Shown piece by piece: positions 49,294 to 60,729 of a stretch of DNA of 64,000 nucleotides (positions are counted from its first letter, which is position 1; each line of letters starts with the position of its first letter). Position numbers and translations under genes: made by a program. The stretch lies in the NCBI GenBank assembly GCA_028622995.1, contig JAJQJQ010000005.1, forward strand, positions 5,580,001 through 5,644,000, given 5' to 3'. The notes beneath the pieces are model-generated. The model was given only the letters and a program-made list of their open reading frames with translations, did no database searches and was not told where the DNA came from. The stretch comes from Panagrolaimus kolymaensis (lineage: Eukaryota; Nematoda; Chromadorea; Rhabditida; Panagrolaimidae).

Positions 49294-51497
49294 TTACATG
49301 GCTTTAGATAATTTCCTGGACATAGACGCACTAAAGCTCGCGGCTAAAGTATCTGTCACGCCGCCTGGTACTTTATCTTCGTCGGAATCACTTTCGTCTT
49401 CGCTCGAAGAGCTAAAATCTAGTTCTGATGCGATATCGTCGTCTTTGGGTCTTGTTTGAGTTTCAAATGAAACATTGTTTGAAGCAATACTTGCAATATC
49501 GGTGACTAAAGTTGCAGAAGATGGAAGACCTTGAAGATCATCTGATTGTGATTTGGGTTGAGGTTGTTGTGTTTGTGGTTTAACTTTGATGGATGAAGCA
49601 TTCTTTCGAGAGCCATTGCGACTCTTTCGTCTTGATGACATTGTTGTGGGTGCAATTTTACCTTTGTTACAACAATAACAAATTACAGTATAAAGAACGG
49701 AGAAGAAGAATATTACAGCGATGATTGCATGCAAGCTAGCATAAACAAGGAAAGCATCACGAACTTGCATTCCAAGTCCTCGTTTGTCGGTAACGATCCG
49801 AGTAAGAGCTGACTGCATGATGAGGGCGATGAAGGAGTTGACGCCAAAAACAAGTCCATAGGAATCACAAACCATCTTTTTAGCAATATTCCATCTAAAA
49901 ATTAAAAAAGGTAATTATAATTTATAAATACATTATTCAAATTTTATGATATGTGTCAAAGTGAAAGCTTACATTTATCTTTTTACACACTTTTGGTTTT
50001 TAAAAATTCAAAAAACTTACTGGGCAATAGTAATCATAACTTGATAAAAAGCTCGATAAAAAATATACACAATATACATGGGATATGCGCTAGTGGAGGT
50101 ACTATAAATATACAAAAATATTGCATCCAAAGTTGAAATAATAACCAAAGCAGTTTCTCCCCATTTATCCCAATTAATAGGTAATGAATTTAATACAAGA
50201 ATGGCAACAGTGGCTGTAAATGTGTATCCAGCATCAGCGAATCCATTCAATGGAATATCATCTGGACTTTGAGCTTGTCCAAAAAGGGTTTGAGAATAAA
50301 TAGAAATTTGCAAAGCCATGCAAGTTGTCATCGCCCACCTGAAAAAATATTTAATTTATATACTTAAAATAGATCTAAAGAATTTACTGACCAGAAGCTC
50401 CATTTGCAAATAAAAGGATTAGTATAAATTTTAACAAAATCAGAACGCAATTTTCCAAGTCGATATAATGCATATTCTTTGTAACTTGTTGGAAGAGGTG
50501 TGTAAACTTTCGATCGACTCTTATGGGATTCTTGTTCAACTCGAATTCGATCGACAAGTTTTCTCCAACTTACTCGAGGCATTATAAAACAAAATACTAG
50601 AGCCAAACAAGAGAATCCAAAAGCTAATCTGTTAAGGAGGAGATAGGTTCCAGTATGAGTGAGAATAAGAAATTGAGCAACTACATATCCTCCAGTTCTA
50701 CCTGCCATAGTCCCAGCTCGAGTCCATGATGTTAGTCTAAAAAATAAAAATATAAAAACTGGGAAGCCAGGAATTAAAAAAATAGTAATATTAGAAGCTT
50801 TGGTAATAGCCTTTTTTAATTATTGAGTTTAATCATTGTTTAAAAAAACTCATTAGACTAATACACTTACTTTTGATATTGATCCTTTTCAAGTTTACCA
50901 TAAATATAACTAAAGAAAGCAATTTCTGATGCACCTGAAAAATTTAAAAAATAACTAGAAAAATTTTATAAAATATAATAAACTTTACTGGCTACACCAT
51001 ACGCGCCTTGTCCAAATTGTTGAGAAAATAAATTATTAGTAAAAACCAAAGTAAATCGATAAACAATCTGGCCGAAAATTTCGAGGTACATCACTGGTTT
51101 ATATAAAAAGATATCGGTAAATATAAAAATAGGAATAATGGCAACTAAGTACATATAAGCTGAATATGGATGAATCTAAAAATTAATTAATTAAATCATT
51201 CTTTATATGCTTTTTATTGATTTTATAAAAACCCACTTCTCCATTTAATGTTTTTGCAGTATAATTTAATACTTGAGTATGATATTGATATTGAAAAGGT
51301 TCGCCAACTTTAAGCTCTTTTATTACAGAATAAAAAACTAAAATTGCTGGCAAAAAGAAGGCCCATTCTCGACGCATTAATTTTGAAGCATAAAACCGCA
51401 GCGAAGAACCACATCCAGATTTGGTAACTGCTGTTGAGTCATCTGAAGATGATTGACTTCCACCTTCTTCAAGATCTTTATACATTTCTTTGCCCAT
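49294..51497 (-). CDS. SLC19-family vitamin (folate/thiamine) transporter
   Basis: Six exons join in phase: 51237-51497, 50989-51175, 50871-50934, 50392-50736, 50021-50338 and 49294-49894, giving 591 residues. The first 45 residues are acidic and cytosolic. The SLC19 pattern follows: FYSVIKELKVGEPFQYQY, ASEIAFFSYIYGKL, SWTRAGTMAGRTGGYVVAQ, a long charged central loop (VDRIRVEQESHKSRSK), WSFWWAMTTCMALQ and DSYGLVFGVNSFIALIMQ. About 12 membrane helices are expected. The C-terminal tail is long and soluble, with acidic Ser/Asp runs (SSSSEDESDSDEDK). Nematodes have several FOLT proteins; substrate (folate or thiamine) cannot be decided from sequence alone. Confidence 0.9.
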
Positions 51498-54400
51498 TTT
51501 TTTTAATCAATGGAACTTTCAAAGAACGGGAAAAATGTTTTTAAATTGATCTTTTTTTATGGAGCACGAAAGTAAGTTTTTATTATTACGACTGGATTCC
51601 AGTTCAAATTTTGATCAGACTGAGCTTTTGCATCATTTCATGCCATTTTAAATAGACTTGAAAATAAATGGGGCGGAGTCAACGTTTGTAATAAACGATT
51701 CCGTGAAAGAAATAGATCAGAGAAAAAAGAATACTAATCAATCAAAGTTCACGTGACTCCATTTTCAAAGACGATGATGGGGAAAAAACCCCTTGACGAC
51801 TTTATAAAAAAATATAAAGGAAGCAAAACGGTTTATACATAAAAACATGTAAACAACAAAGTATAAATAAAGCATCTCCAAAAATATGTTTTTTGTTGAT
51901 GTCATTCTTAAAATATATTTTTATTTGCGCATTTGTACTTAAAAATCAGGAATTGCAATCAAAAAGTGCGTCAGAATATAAAACTTATGACGGCATCAAA
52001 GGTTTTTTCTTTATACTATGAAAGTTTTGATTTTTGAACCCTAGAAATCACTTTATTCTGGTAAATGAGTTTTCGAATTTAGTGTATCTTGATATAAGAT
52101 GACACTATTATATTTTCCGAATAAAACAAAATAGAGATTTAATTTTTTTAATACAAATTCGAGTTTAGCCAACACCTAAAATCTTTTGATGATGCATCAA
52201 AGTTTGTTCAATACCGCTTGGAAGTATATCTTCATGATTAATTCAACGAATAATAGCCTTAATACGGAAGCCAACTCGATAAAATTTTTTTATCCTTTTT
52301 GCAAACTTAATAAAAGTCAAACGTGTTTTCATGACTTTTAAATTCTGTGAAGAAAAAAAATCTGCTATCTTTTTGTAGCTTTCTTTGAAATGCCTTCTTT
52401 TTTTTTACCAGCTTCGTTTACGGTAAAGTTTTTTTTGAAACCTAAGATTTTTTGTTTCGAGTTAATGTTTACCATTAAAAATAATAGTAACAGGTTTCTT
52501 TTCTGTGAAATCGTCACTTTTTAGAGAAAGTAAAAAAATTCAGACTTTTATTTTGTACAAAAATTACTACCTATCTACCTTTCTCTTTATTTTATTTAGG
52601 AATCTTTGCGCTTCAATTAATTGTCACATCAAAATGAAATAATAATCAATTAAATAAGGTAAGAAGATTTCGACATAACAATGATCAGAAGACATTTTAT
52701 AATGACGATTATCAATTGCCCGAAGAAGAATGAGGAGAAATAGAGAACACAATTATTGAAACATTTTATTTTCAAATTATCATTCATTGATCAATTCACA
52801 ACCTAAAATCGTGAAGTTGAAAAGATCACTGTTTAAAAAAAATGAAATCATTGTGAATGCCTTTCATTCTTTATATTTTTAGATTTTGTCAAGAAAATAA
52901 TTTTCTAATGTAATAAACCATTCTAAAAATAGAAACAAAAACATTAAAAAGGAAAGAAAACCGCCCGGAGTTGTCAATAGATAAAGGCGGTTTTGTTCTT
53001 TATAAATTGATTTTTTTTATATATAATATGAATGTGTTTATGTTATCAATTTTTAACATACTTTGATGAATGATAGAATACTTTAAAAGTCAATAATGAC
53101 ATCAATAAAAAAATTTTTGTTCAGTATAGCTTCTAACTTGATATCACTGAAACACAATTTCATAAAAAAAGTTTACAATGCATAATAAAGAAAAAAAGTT
53201 ATGCGTTCTACTTTAATGTCAATTAATATATTGAGTAAAATCAATGTTCATCAGGTTATGTTCCAGCATGCAAAATGATCTAACTTGAAAACAGAGTTTT
53301 TACAGCTAAAAAAATGGTGTGAATGAAATAAGGTTCAATGATATTTTTCAAATTAATTTACTTCACAAAAGCATATTTCTCTATTTAAAAAAATACAAAA
53401 GCAAAGAAGTCATTATCATATCTTTTAAATTACAATAGCCCCAAATTCCTTTCTAAAGCACTGCCAAAAAATATCTAGAACATCATCTTCTTTCTTTAAT
53501 AGTGTTAATCCCACTTGAAGTCGATAACACTTGATTGCTTCTTTCCCGCTGTGCTCCATGATTTAATTTTTTCTAAAATCAAAGCAACCGACGGTGCCTA
53601 TCTCTCTCTTCTTGCGTCGTCGTTTGTTATCGAGATTCTTGAAAATTTGATACAATTGTTTTGCACTTTTTAGCTTAGAAAAAAAAAGGTAAATCCCAAA
53701 TGGTCAAAACACTCGATTTCCATTTTTCCTTGTTGTTAAAAAGATTTCCATTGTTTCTTCAATTTAAAAAAAAAGAGAAAGTCAATGTCTAAAAAAGACT
53801 TCTCGTCGGCAATTTTCTTTGTTTCGGCATCGATTGTCCTCATCGAGGCAGCGGTGGACATCATTCAATAATTATTGTTCTCTCATATTGTTGCAATTAG
53901 AATCAATTCACCGAAGAAAAAAAACAAAGACGAAAGAAAAAACAATACCGACGACAATTGTTGCTTTTTATGTTTTAAAAAATCATTATGGTGTTAATTT
54001 TTAAGGTTAACAATGCCGGCATTTTTCATGAACAATGATGATGGATGCAGAAAAATTATTATACATTCTAATTTTCAAAAATAGCAGTAATTAGATTAAT
54101 AAATGCTAAAAGTGACTATAACAATAATAAAAAAAGAAGGTTTTTATAAACATTAAGTGTTTTTGGTGGAAACAGTATAATGAAATCGTTTGCTTTTTTA
54201 CTGTTTGAAATTACAACTTTTCTAAATCAAAAATAGTGCCTAATGAAATTGTAAACCTACGGTTGACCATAAGCAGGATATTTTTGCAAGTCTTTTAAGG
54301 CATGATACTGTAATTTGTGGTGTTGACAAATCTGTCCCTTATATCCTTGTTAATCGGATTAACACATTTGCTTGGAACATGACACTTTAGAATTAAACTA

Positions 54401-57400
54401 ATCTCAGGTAGTTTTTTTACTTCAAAAAAATACTCGACTTCCAAGAAAGGGTAGCTTTAGTATTTTTTTCTATTTGTTTGCAAGTTTGCCCATGCTCGAA
54501 TATATTGGATTATCGTCTTGCGCAATCATTTCAACAACGACGATCGTAAAAAAATAAGAAAAGAAAGCATTCGAAAGATTTTCGAGAATGAAATTAGACT
54601 AAAACAATTGAGCGAGCATAAATGCGGGATATTTTTTTGAGTTATTACATTGTTTTGGTTGTATTTAAATGAAAAATTGCTTTTCTTTTTCTTTATTTTT
54701 TCATTCATAAAAGTAATGACCCAAGTTTTTTTACTGTCTTGCTTGCTTGTTTTTGTATGGAAGAGGAAAGAGAGAGGAGAGAGTAATTGATCATCAACAA
54801 CTAGGGCCATAGATGGAGATGAAAATTAGTTTTAGTGTCCCTATTACTTCCGAAACCACTTGAGTGGTTTTTGAATTATATATTAAAAAAAAGATGTGCA
54901 CGTATATGAATGAGAAAAAAAAATACATAAGGGTTTTCGATATATTGCCGTTGATCGACAACGACAATGAAATAACGATGGCACTTGACAACTTTTCTCT
55001 TCGATTCTTTGTGCTAAACAAAAAAATGAGGGGCTTCACGCATCATCATCATTTTATTCGCGCACTCATTCCATGCCATCTTCATCATCATCGAATAAAA
55101 GTGTCAAGTACTAGAAGCAAGCAAGCAATTTCATCTTCTTCTTGACTAAGGACACGCATCATCATTTTTAAATTTGCATAAAATTGCTACTATTTTTTTT
55201 TATTGTGGTTGATCGTCATCGCACAGCTGGAAGTCCATCAAATTAAAGAAAGAACAAACTTTTTTCATGTTTTTTGACGAAAACTCTTCTCCGGAAACTA
55301 TCGGTTTCGCGCGCACGCATAATTTGTTTTTTTATTCATTTCAATTGAATTCAATTGCATAGAAGAAAATTATTTACATAAAAAGTGAATAAAAAGGTCA
55401 TTCATTCTTCGATTGTTGTAATGACTCTTAAAGATAAATTGAATTTTGATCGACAGTTTATTCAACTAAAATTGGCATTTTACAAGCTTCGATTATTCGT
55501 GGATCGAAAAGAAAAAAATGCATATAAATAAATTGTTTTTACTTAAAAATGTATCAGTAACATAGTCGCAAAAAGGCATAGTTTAATCTTTTGATTTTTC
55601 TTGGACTCAATTTAGGTTAACGTTTCATTAACACAAACTTTTGAATCCAAAAAATACCTACCGTAATTACCCTGATTGATTGAGAATTAAATTACCCAGA
55701 AAATTATTGTTATTATTTGTTGCATTTTATTTTTCTGCAGCAATATTTCTTTTGTTTAAATAAAAGACATATTTAAAGGACTAAGCTTTGCTTTTGCGAG
55801 GAGGAAGAGTAGCAGCTGCAACTGCAATAGCGGCGTTAAACCCCTTTTTCTTACGCAATCATCAGGTTATTTTATAAGGTGGAGTTCATCTTTTTTATTT
55901 ATTCCTTGATCGTTTTTTATTCTTCGGTAAAGAAAATACGAGACCAGGTCGATCGAGATAGATGGTGGACAATCAAAAATTACGTAGATAATTTTAGGGG
56001 TTTTTAAATATCCATCCTGTCGATAATTTTCTTTGGAACGAACGATATAATCAAGAAGAACGATGAAAAATTGTCGTTATTCAATATAAAAAAAAGCAAA
56101 CGAAAGAAAGAGAGGAAGCAATAAAATAGATTTTTGGCACGCGTTTTTTATAGGATCATAAAAAATTTGAATGGAATGGAAAATGGTTGCAAAATAACAA
56201 AAACAAATTAAAGAATTTTTTATTATTGTTTAATTTTAATTTTATTGCTTTATCGCATGCACATGCATCATCCTTAAAATGTGTACATAGGTAAACATTG
56301 TAAAAAAATAAGATTGCATAAATATGCAAATTTATATTATTATTTATTTATAAAATGAGTTTTTTCTTCTTTCTTTTTTCTCTTTTGTTTTTGGTAAGCT
56401 AATCTCTTCTTATTATTTTGCCTTCCAAGAAAATCACGCATTTAGTATTTCATTATGAGATTGAACATGATTATTTCTTGGATTAATAATAATAAAACTA
56501 ACTAAAACAATGCTCTTTTTTTCATTCAAGTCAATCCCATCTTTTCTTCATAAATGGGTATTGTCTTTTTTTTTCGACTGAGTTTTTATTCTAAAAGGCG
56601 ACAATTATCAAAATGTTACGGTTTCATTCATTTATTCACGGAGAGAGAAAAAATACTCTCAAAAGCCGATCGGATGAGCTTTTCCAAGCTGCCAGCCCAT
56701 TCCATTCATTCATTGAACCATCGATGACAACAATGTTATTGTTTTTATTTTTCTTTGGTTTGTTCATTCACGAGCAAGAGTTTTTCTTTTTCATTCAAAT
56801 GAAAAATGAATGCGTGTATGCATGTTTTTTTCGCCATTGTTGAAGTTGATCGACCGAAGAAAAAAAAACATGAAATTGCTTTTTCGCGCGTTGAAAAAAA
56901 ATGTGGATAACCAGCACTTTTGGCATGAAAAGATAGAAACTAATCCTGGAAGAAAGCAAAAAAAAAAATGCTTCGTTGGTTTACAATAAAAAAAAGTGGT
57001 AATACTTGGGTTCATGAGGATGAAGAAAAAAAAAGTAAATTAGAAATTGAAAAGAAAAAAAGATGGATGATGAGAAATTTTTTTCTTTTGTAAATTCAAA
57101 ATATGGGGTTTGATTTTGCTTGATTAAGATGAAATAAAAAAAAAATCGAAATTTTTAGCAAAAACAGCTATTTTGCATCGCCATTAACTTTTATGCTTTA
57201 CATCAAAATTTGAAAAAGAAGCAAAAAAACTAAAAGAAAAATATTCAATAATTATTGAGACTATTGCCTTCGCACTTTTACAGTACACCTCAATTCCCAA
57301 TTATCCATTTAGTTACGGCGTTTAACTTTCTATCTTTCATCTTTTGTCCGACACTCTTTTTTTGCTCCTGTTTTTCATTATCCTCAAAAACATGCATCCT

Positions 57401-59595
57401 TTTGAGTAGTTTCAAAGTGTTATAACTTCTTTAAAAGGCAAAAGGCGATAATCCCTTATTTTGTTTTGGACGGCCAAAGCAGATTGCAAAAAACCCCTGG
57501 AGTGATTACAAAAGGGTTCACCGCAATTCGCCTTCCAATCAGTGACCTCATCTTGATTTTAAATGGCGGCAAACAATACGTTTACAGGTGGTGAACATCA
57601 GTTTGCTGCCGCTGCTTGTTGCATTTCTTTCTTGTCTCTTTTTTTCTTCTGATCGGCACTAATTATTCGCGCGTGCGCCACAAAAAAAATTATATCGGTA
57701 CCTTTTTTTACAAACTTTGGTAAAAATAAAAATCAACGGTAGTAAGTCCTGAAAATAATAAAAGGAAATAAAAGTAATAAAATTAGATTTACAACAAGGC
57801 CGGTTGATGGCGGACGACGGAAGAAAAAAGAATAAAGGAAAAAAGTTTAGTGTTTGATTTGATTTTTTGATTTCTGTCTTTTTTGTTTTGTTGAGGTTTT
57901 CAATTTTTATGACTTTAAAAAAAGACTTCTTTATTTTGACCGTTAATTTTTCTTCTTCATTGGACTGCTTTTTGTATGAATTGTGCTTAAAATTGACCTG
58001 GTAATTACACGCTAGCTCAATGCTTTAAAAAATGGAGGTTTTTTTTCTTTATTTTTAAGAAGATTTCCATGGAGACAGTTTTATAGTGGTTTTTCTTTTT
58101 GCATTTTTTTTGATTGAAGAGCTTTCTCCGGAAAACGGAAATGACCCTTTCTAAGCGACTAATGGCAAGGAAAAGCTGGTTTTACGCACAACCACAAAAA
58201 TGGATGGCTTGATTGGAAGCGATTTTTTTTTTGTAGGCTTGGTGCGTTAAGTGCAAGATCGAGTTTCGGTCAAACCCGGTCATGCACTTTTTTCCAATCA
58301 GACTGTTGAAGCTTGCTTCTAGTTTCTCGAAATGGAACAATATTTTGGAGCAAAGCAAGCAAAATGAGATCAAATTACATTATTCGAGAATCAAATAAAT
58401 ACGCAATCGTATGCTTTTTCAAGGTAATTATTATGCATCATGCCTTCCACTCAATTGATACAAAAGGCATTTTTTTTGAGTCAATTAAAAAAGTCAACAA
58501 AAGACATAAAAAAGAAAAAAAGAAATCTCAATTCTTATTTTTGGCAGTAGCAGACTTGTTGTTGTACTACAATAAATAAATTTTGACTGACTTTTTATGG
58601 GTGTCTTTCGGTGCTGCTGATGGTTGTGATTCAGTTCAATTCAAGGAAAGAATGAAAGAAACAATTCATGGCCTGCTTTTAAAATCGGGTTATGAGGTCG
58701 CTATTTTTATTTTTTTGTCCTCCATTTTGCCCGGTTTTATGCAGTCCCAAAGGAGTTTGTCTTTTTTTTAAAGGATAGTAGAAATGAATGGAAGCAAAAG
58801 CAAAAAGCAGCTATTTTCAAAATACCTAATTCATGCACGACACGCGTTGTCCGAGTTGATGGTTGAACGAGCGAGCGCATTTGAGATTAACGCTTGGGTC
58901 AATCAGTCAGGAAAAGAAAAACCACCAACCAAAAAATTGAAGGAAACAAAAAAGACAGCTCAAAAGTAATTGTAGATTCAGAAAGCACAAAACATTTTGT
59001 TTAAATTTTAGCTTGAAGCTTGGGAAAAATAAGTCCAGACTTTTAAATCCAATCAACCTTTCTACTTTCTTATTTTCAATTTTTAATTCTCAGCATGATT
59101 TTTGTTAGTGGAAGCCTCTTGACAATCCCTGAGAATCATGCCTCAAAATAATTGGATTAAGCCGTTTTTTCTTTCGTTGTTCTGATTCGATCCGAGGAAA
59201 AGCGTCAAGTAGGCCTTTTAAGTGGAAATTCCCATTCCCCTTCGATATATGCATATCCAACAAATCCATCAATACTATGACATTTATTCAATCAAAAAAA
59301 TCCTTTTGTCCTATTGATTATGAATTAAATATATATAAAAAATTAAAACAATGAATGAAAAGAAAAAGATGGATATTTTTCGATTAATTGTTCAAAATCA
59401 CTTTATTTGACTTTTTATTTTTTTGAAAAAATAATAGTCAAAGTGATGGAACAACTAACCACTGATAAATCTGTTTTTAAGGCAATATTAAAAGAATTTG
59501 ATACATGTTTAAACGAAGATACAAAAGTGAAAAAAGAAAAGAAAAAATAACCCGAGATTCGTGCCATAATTGTAAAAAAAAGTTAATCATCGATG
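51498..59595. other. 8.1-kb gene-free region
   Basis: No conserved exon, RNA gene or mobile element was recognised in this A/T-rich region. Open frames are low-complexity (Phe/Lys/Ser). It separates the SLC19 start from the 3' end of the bHLH gene. A CAT/ATC-rich patch lies at 55045-55100. Confidence 0.45.
52957..52994. repeat. Perfect 9-bp inverted repeat (hairpin)
   Basis: AAAACCGCC at 52957-52965 and GGCGGTTTT at 52986-52994 are exact complements with a 20-nt loop. The stem is G+C-rich for this region. Its function is unknown; it is isolated from any gene. Confidence 0.6.
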
Positions 59596-60207
59596 TCACA
59601 TAGTTGGCACGTAATAATTTGTTGAGCCTTGATGATACGCGGATGAACCCTTCCATGGTTGTTGCATCTGAGAATAATACATCGCTTGTTGCTGTTGTTG
59701 CTGATGCATGGATGTGATTGGAGCGTAATTTTGGCATGGATAATTTGGGCTCGAATGGGTGCTGCTTTCATATCCACCATGAGATGAAATTTGATTTGGG
59801 GATAATGGTTCAGTTTTTTCACAATATTGTGTATAACAAAATGATGATTCCATTGATAAGGTTGATGAAGCTGATGAGGAAGTATTGGCATCCATGGGAG
59901 AAGCAATTTCAGGACAGTTTTCTTCACCATCATTTTGAAGCACTTCTTCCAAATATTTAATATATTCAATCGCCGTTCTCAAAGTTTCTTTCTTGCTGAA
60001 TTTCTTATTTTTTGCTGGAGAATATACGTACGGGGTAAGTTTGTCAGCCAAAACATGATAGAAACTATTTAAATTTTGCACACGTTTACGTTCACGTTCA
60101 TTTCGACGATTGACTTGATCGGGGCTTTTGATTGAATGGGTTTTAACTTTATGTAAGCTATGGCGATCAGTGGAGGATGATTGGAAAGAACGAGATGAAG
60201 GAGCCAT
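59596..60207 (-). CDS. Achaete-scute-like bHLH transcription factor
   Basis: This single-exon coding region of 203 residues has a basic region VNRRNERERKRVQNLNSFYH (about residues 31-50) with the E-box-reading Glu and Arg. Helix 1, a loop with the insert YVYSPAKNKKF, and helix 2 (KKETLRTAIEYIKYLEEVL) follow. RRNERERKRV and the ETLRTAIEYI helix are typical of the achaete-scute class. In C. elegans that class includes hlh-3, -4, -6, -14 and -19; which one this matches is uncertain because helix 1 is diverged. The C-terminal half is Ser/Gln/Tyr-rich (MHQQQQQQAMYYSQMQQP). A strong acceptor TTTTACAG ends at 60215, 7 nt before the ATG, consistent with a spliced leader or a non-coding first exon. 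Such factors specify neurons or gland cells. Confidence 0.88.
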   Translation of the reverse strand: MAPSSRSFQSSSTDRHSLHKVKTHSIKSPDQVNRRNERERKRVQNLNSFYHVLADKLTPYVYSPAKNKKFSKKETLRTAIEYIKYLEEVLQNDGEENCPEIASPMDANTSSSASSTLSMESSFCYTQYCEKTEPLSPNQISSHGGYESSTHSSPNYPCQNYAPITSMHQQQQQQAMYYSQMQQPWKGSSAYHQGSTNYYVPTM

Positions 60208-60303
60208 AATGTATCTGTAAAAGATAAATATATTTTAAAGTTTTCTCAGAATCTCAGCGAAGTGAAGAAAAAAACCCACGAGAAATGGCGCAACTATTCA
60301 AGC

Positions 60304-60315
60304 CGGCACGTGCCG
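60304..60315. promoter_or_regulatory. 12-bp perfect palindrome containing an E-box
   Basis: CGGCACGTGCCG is self-complementary and contains CACGTG at 60307-60312. It lies about 100 bp upstream of the bHLH start codon, in promoter or 5' UTR position. CACGTG is a bHLH-type binding site, though achaete-scute dimers usually prefer CASSTG sites, so the binder is unknown. Confidence 0.45.
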
Positions 60316-60591
60316 AATACGACTGGTTTTTTTTGAGGGCGAAGAAGGAAGAAGAAAAAAGGGCGCGCAGAAAAAAAGAATAAACTGTAACAGGGCGGAG
60401 CCGCTGCTGCTCGGATCTCTGAGAATCGCTCATACATTTTTTAAAGAGCCTAAATTGGAAACATGAAAAAAGAGGGTGGAGAAAAAATGTGTGCCAAGCG
60501 TGTTTTAGAAATGGCAAAAATTTGCAATCATTGAGAGAAGACTTGGAAGGATAAACTTTTGAGAATCAAAAACAAAAAAACAAAAAATTAT

Positions 60592-60721
60592 GGACTTTCT
60601 TTACTTTAACGGGGCATGAATTTTTTTCTTCGAAAATTTGAATCTTTAACAATGAAAAAGAAAAATGTTTTTGATCTCAAGAATAAAAACTCACTATGCC
60701 CCGTTAAAGTAAAGAAGACCC
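60592..60721. mobile_element. 130-bp MITE with 26-bp TIRs and 8-bp target duplication
   Basis: The ends GGACTTTCTTTACTTTAACG and, inward from the right, GGGTCTTCTTTACTTTAACG are inverted copies; both continue GGGCAT. The flanks are the direct repeat AAAATTAT at 60584-60591 and 60722-60729. There is no coding capacity. An 8-bp duplication fits hAT; because it is A/T only, chance is possible. Confidence 0.65.
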
Positions 60722-60729
60722 AAAATTAT

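Noticed and set aside
60592..60721. Hairpin as a microRNA precursor
   Set aside because: The loop is about 80 nt, and both arms end at an 8-bp direct duplication, which a MITE explains better.
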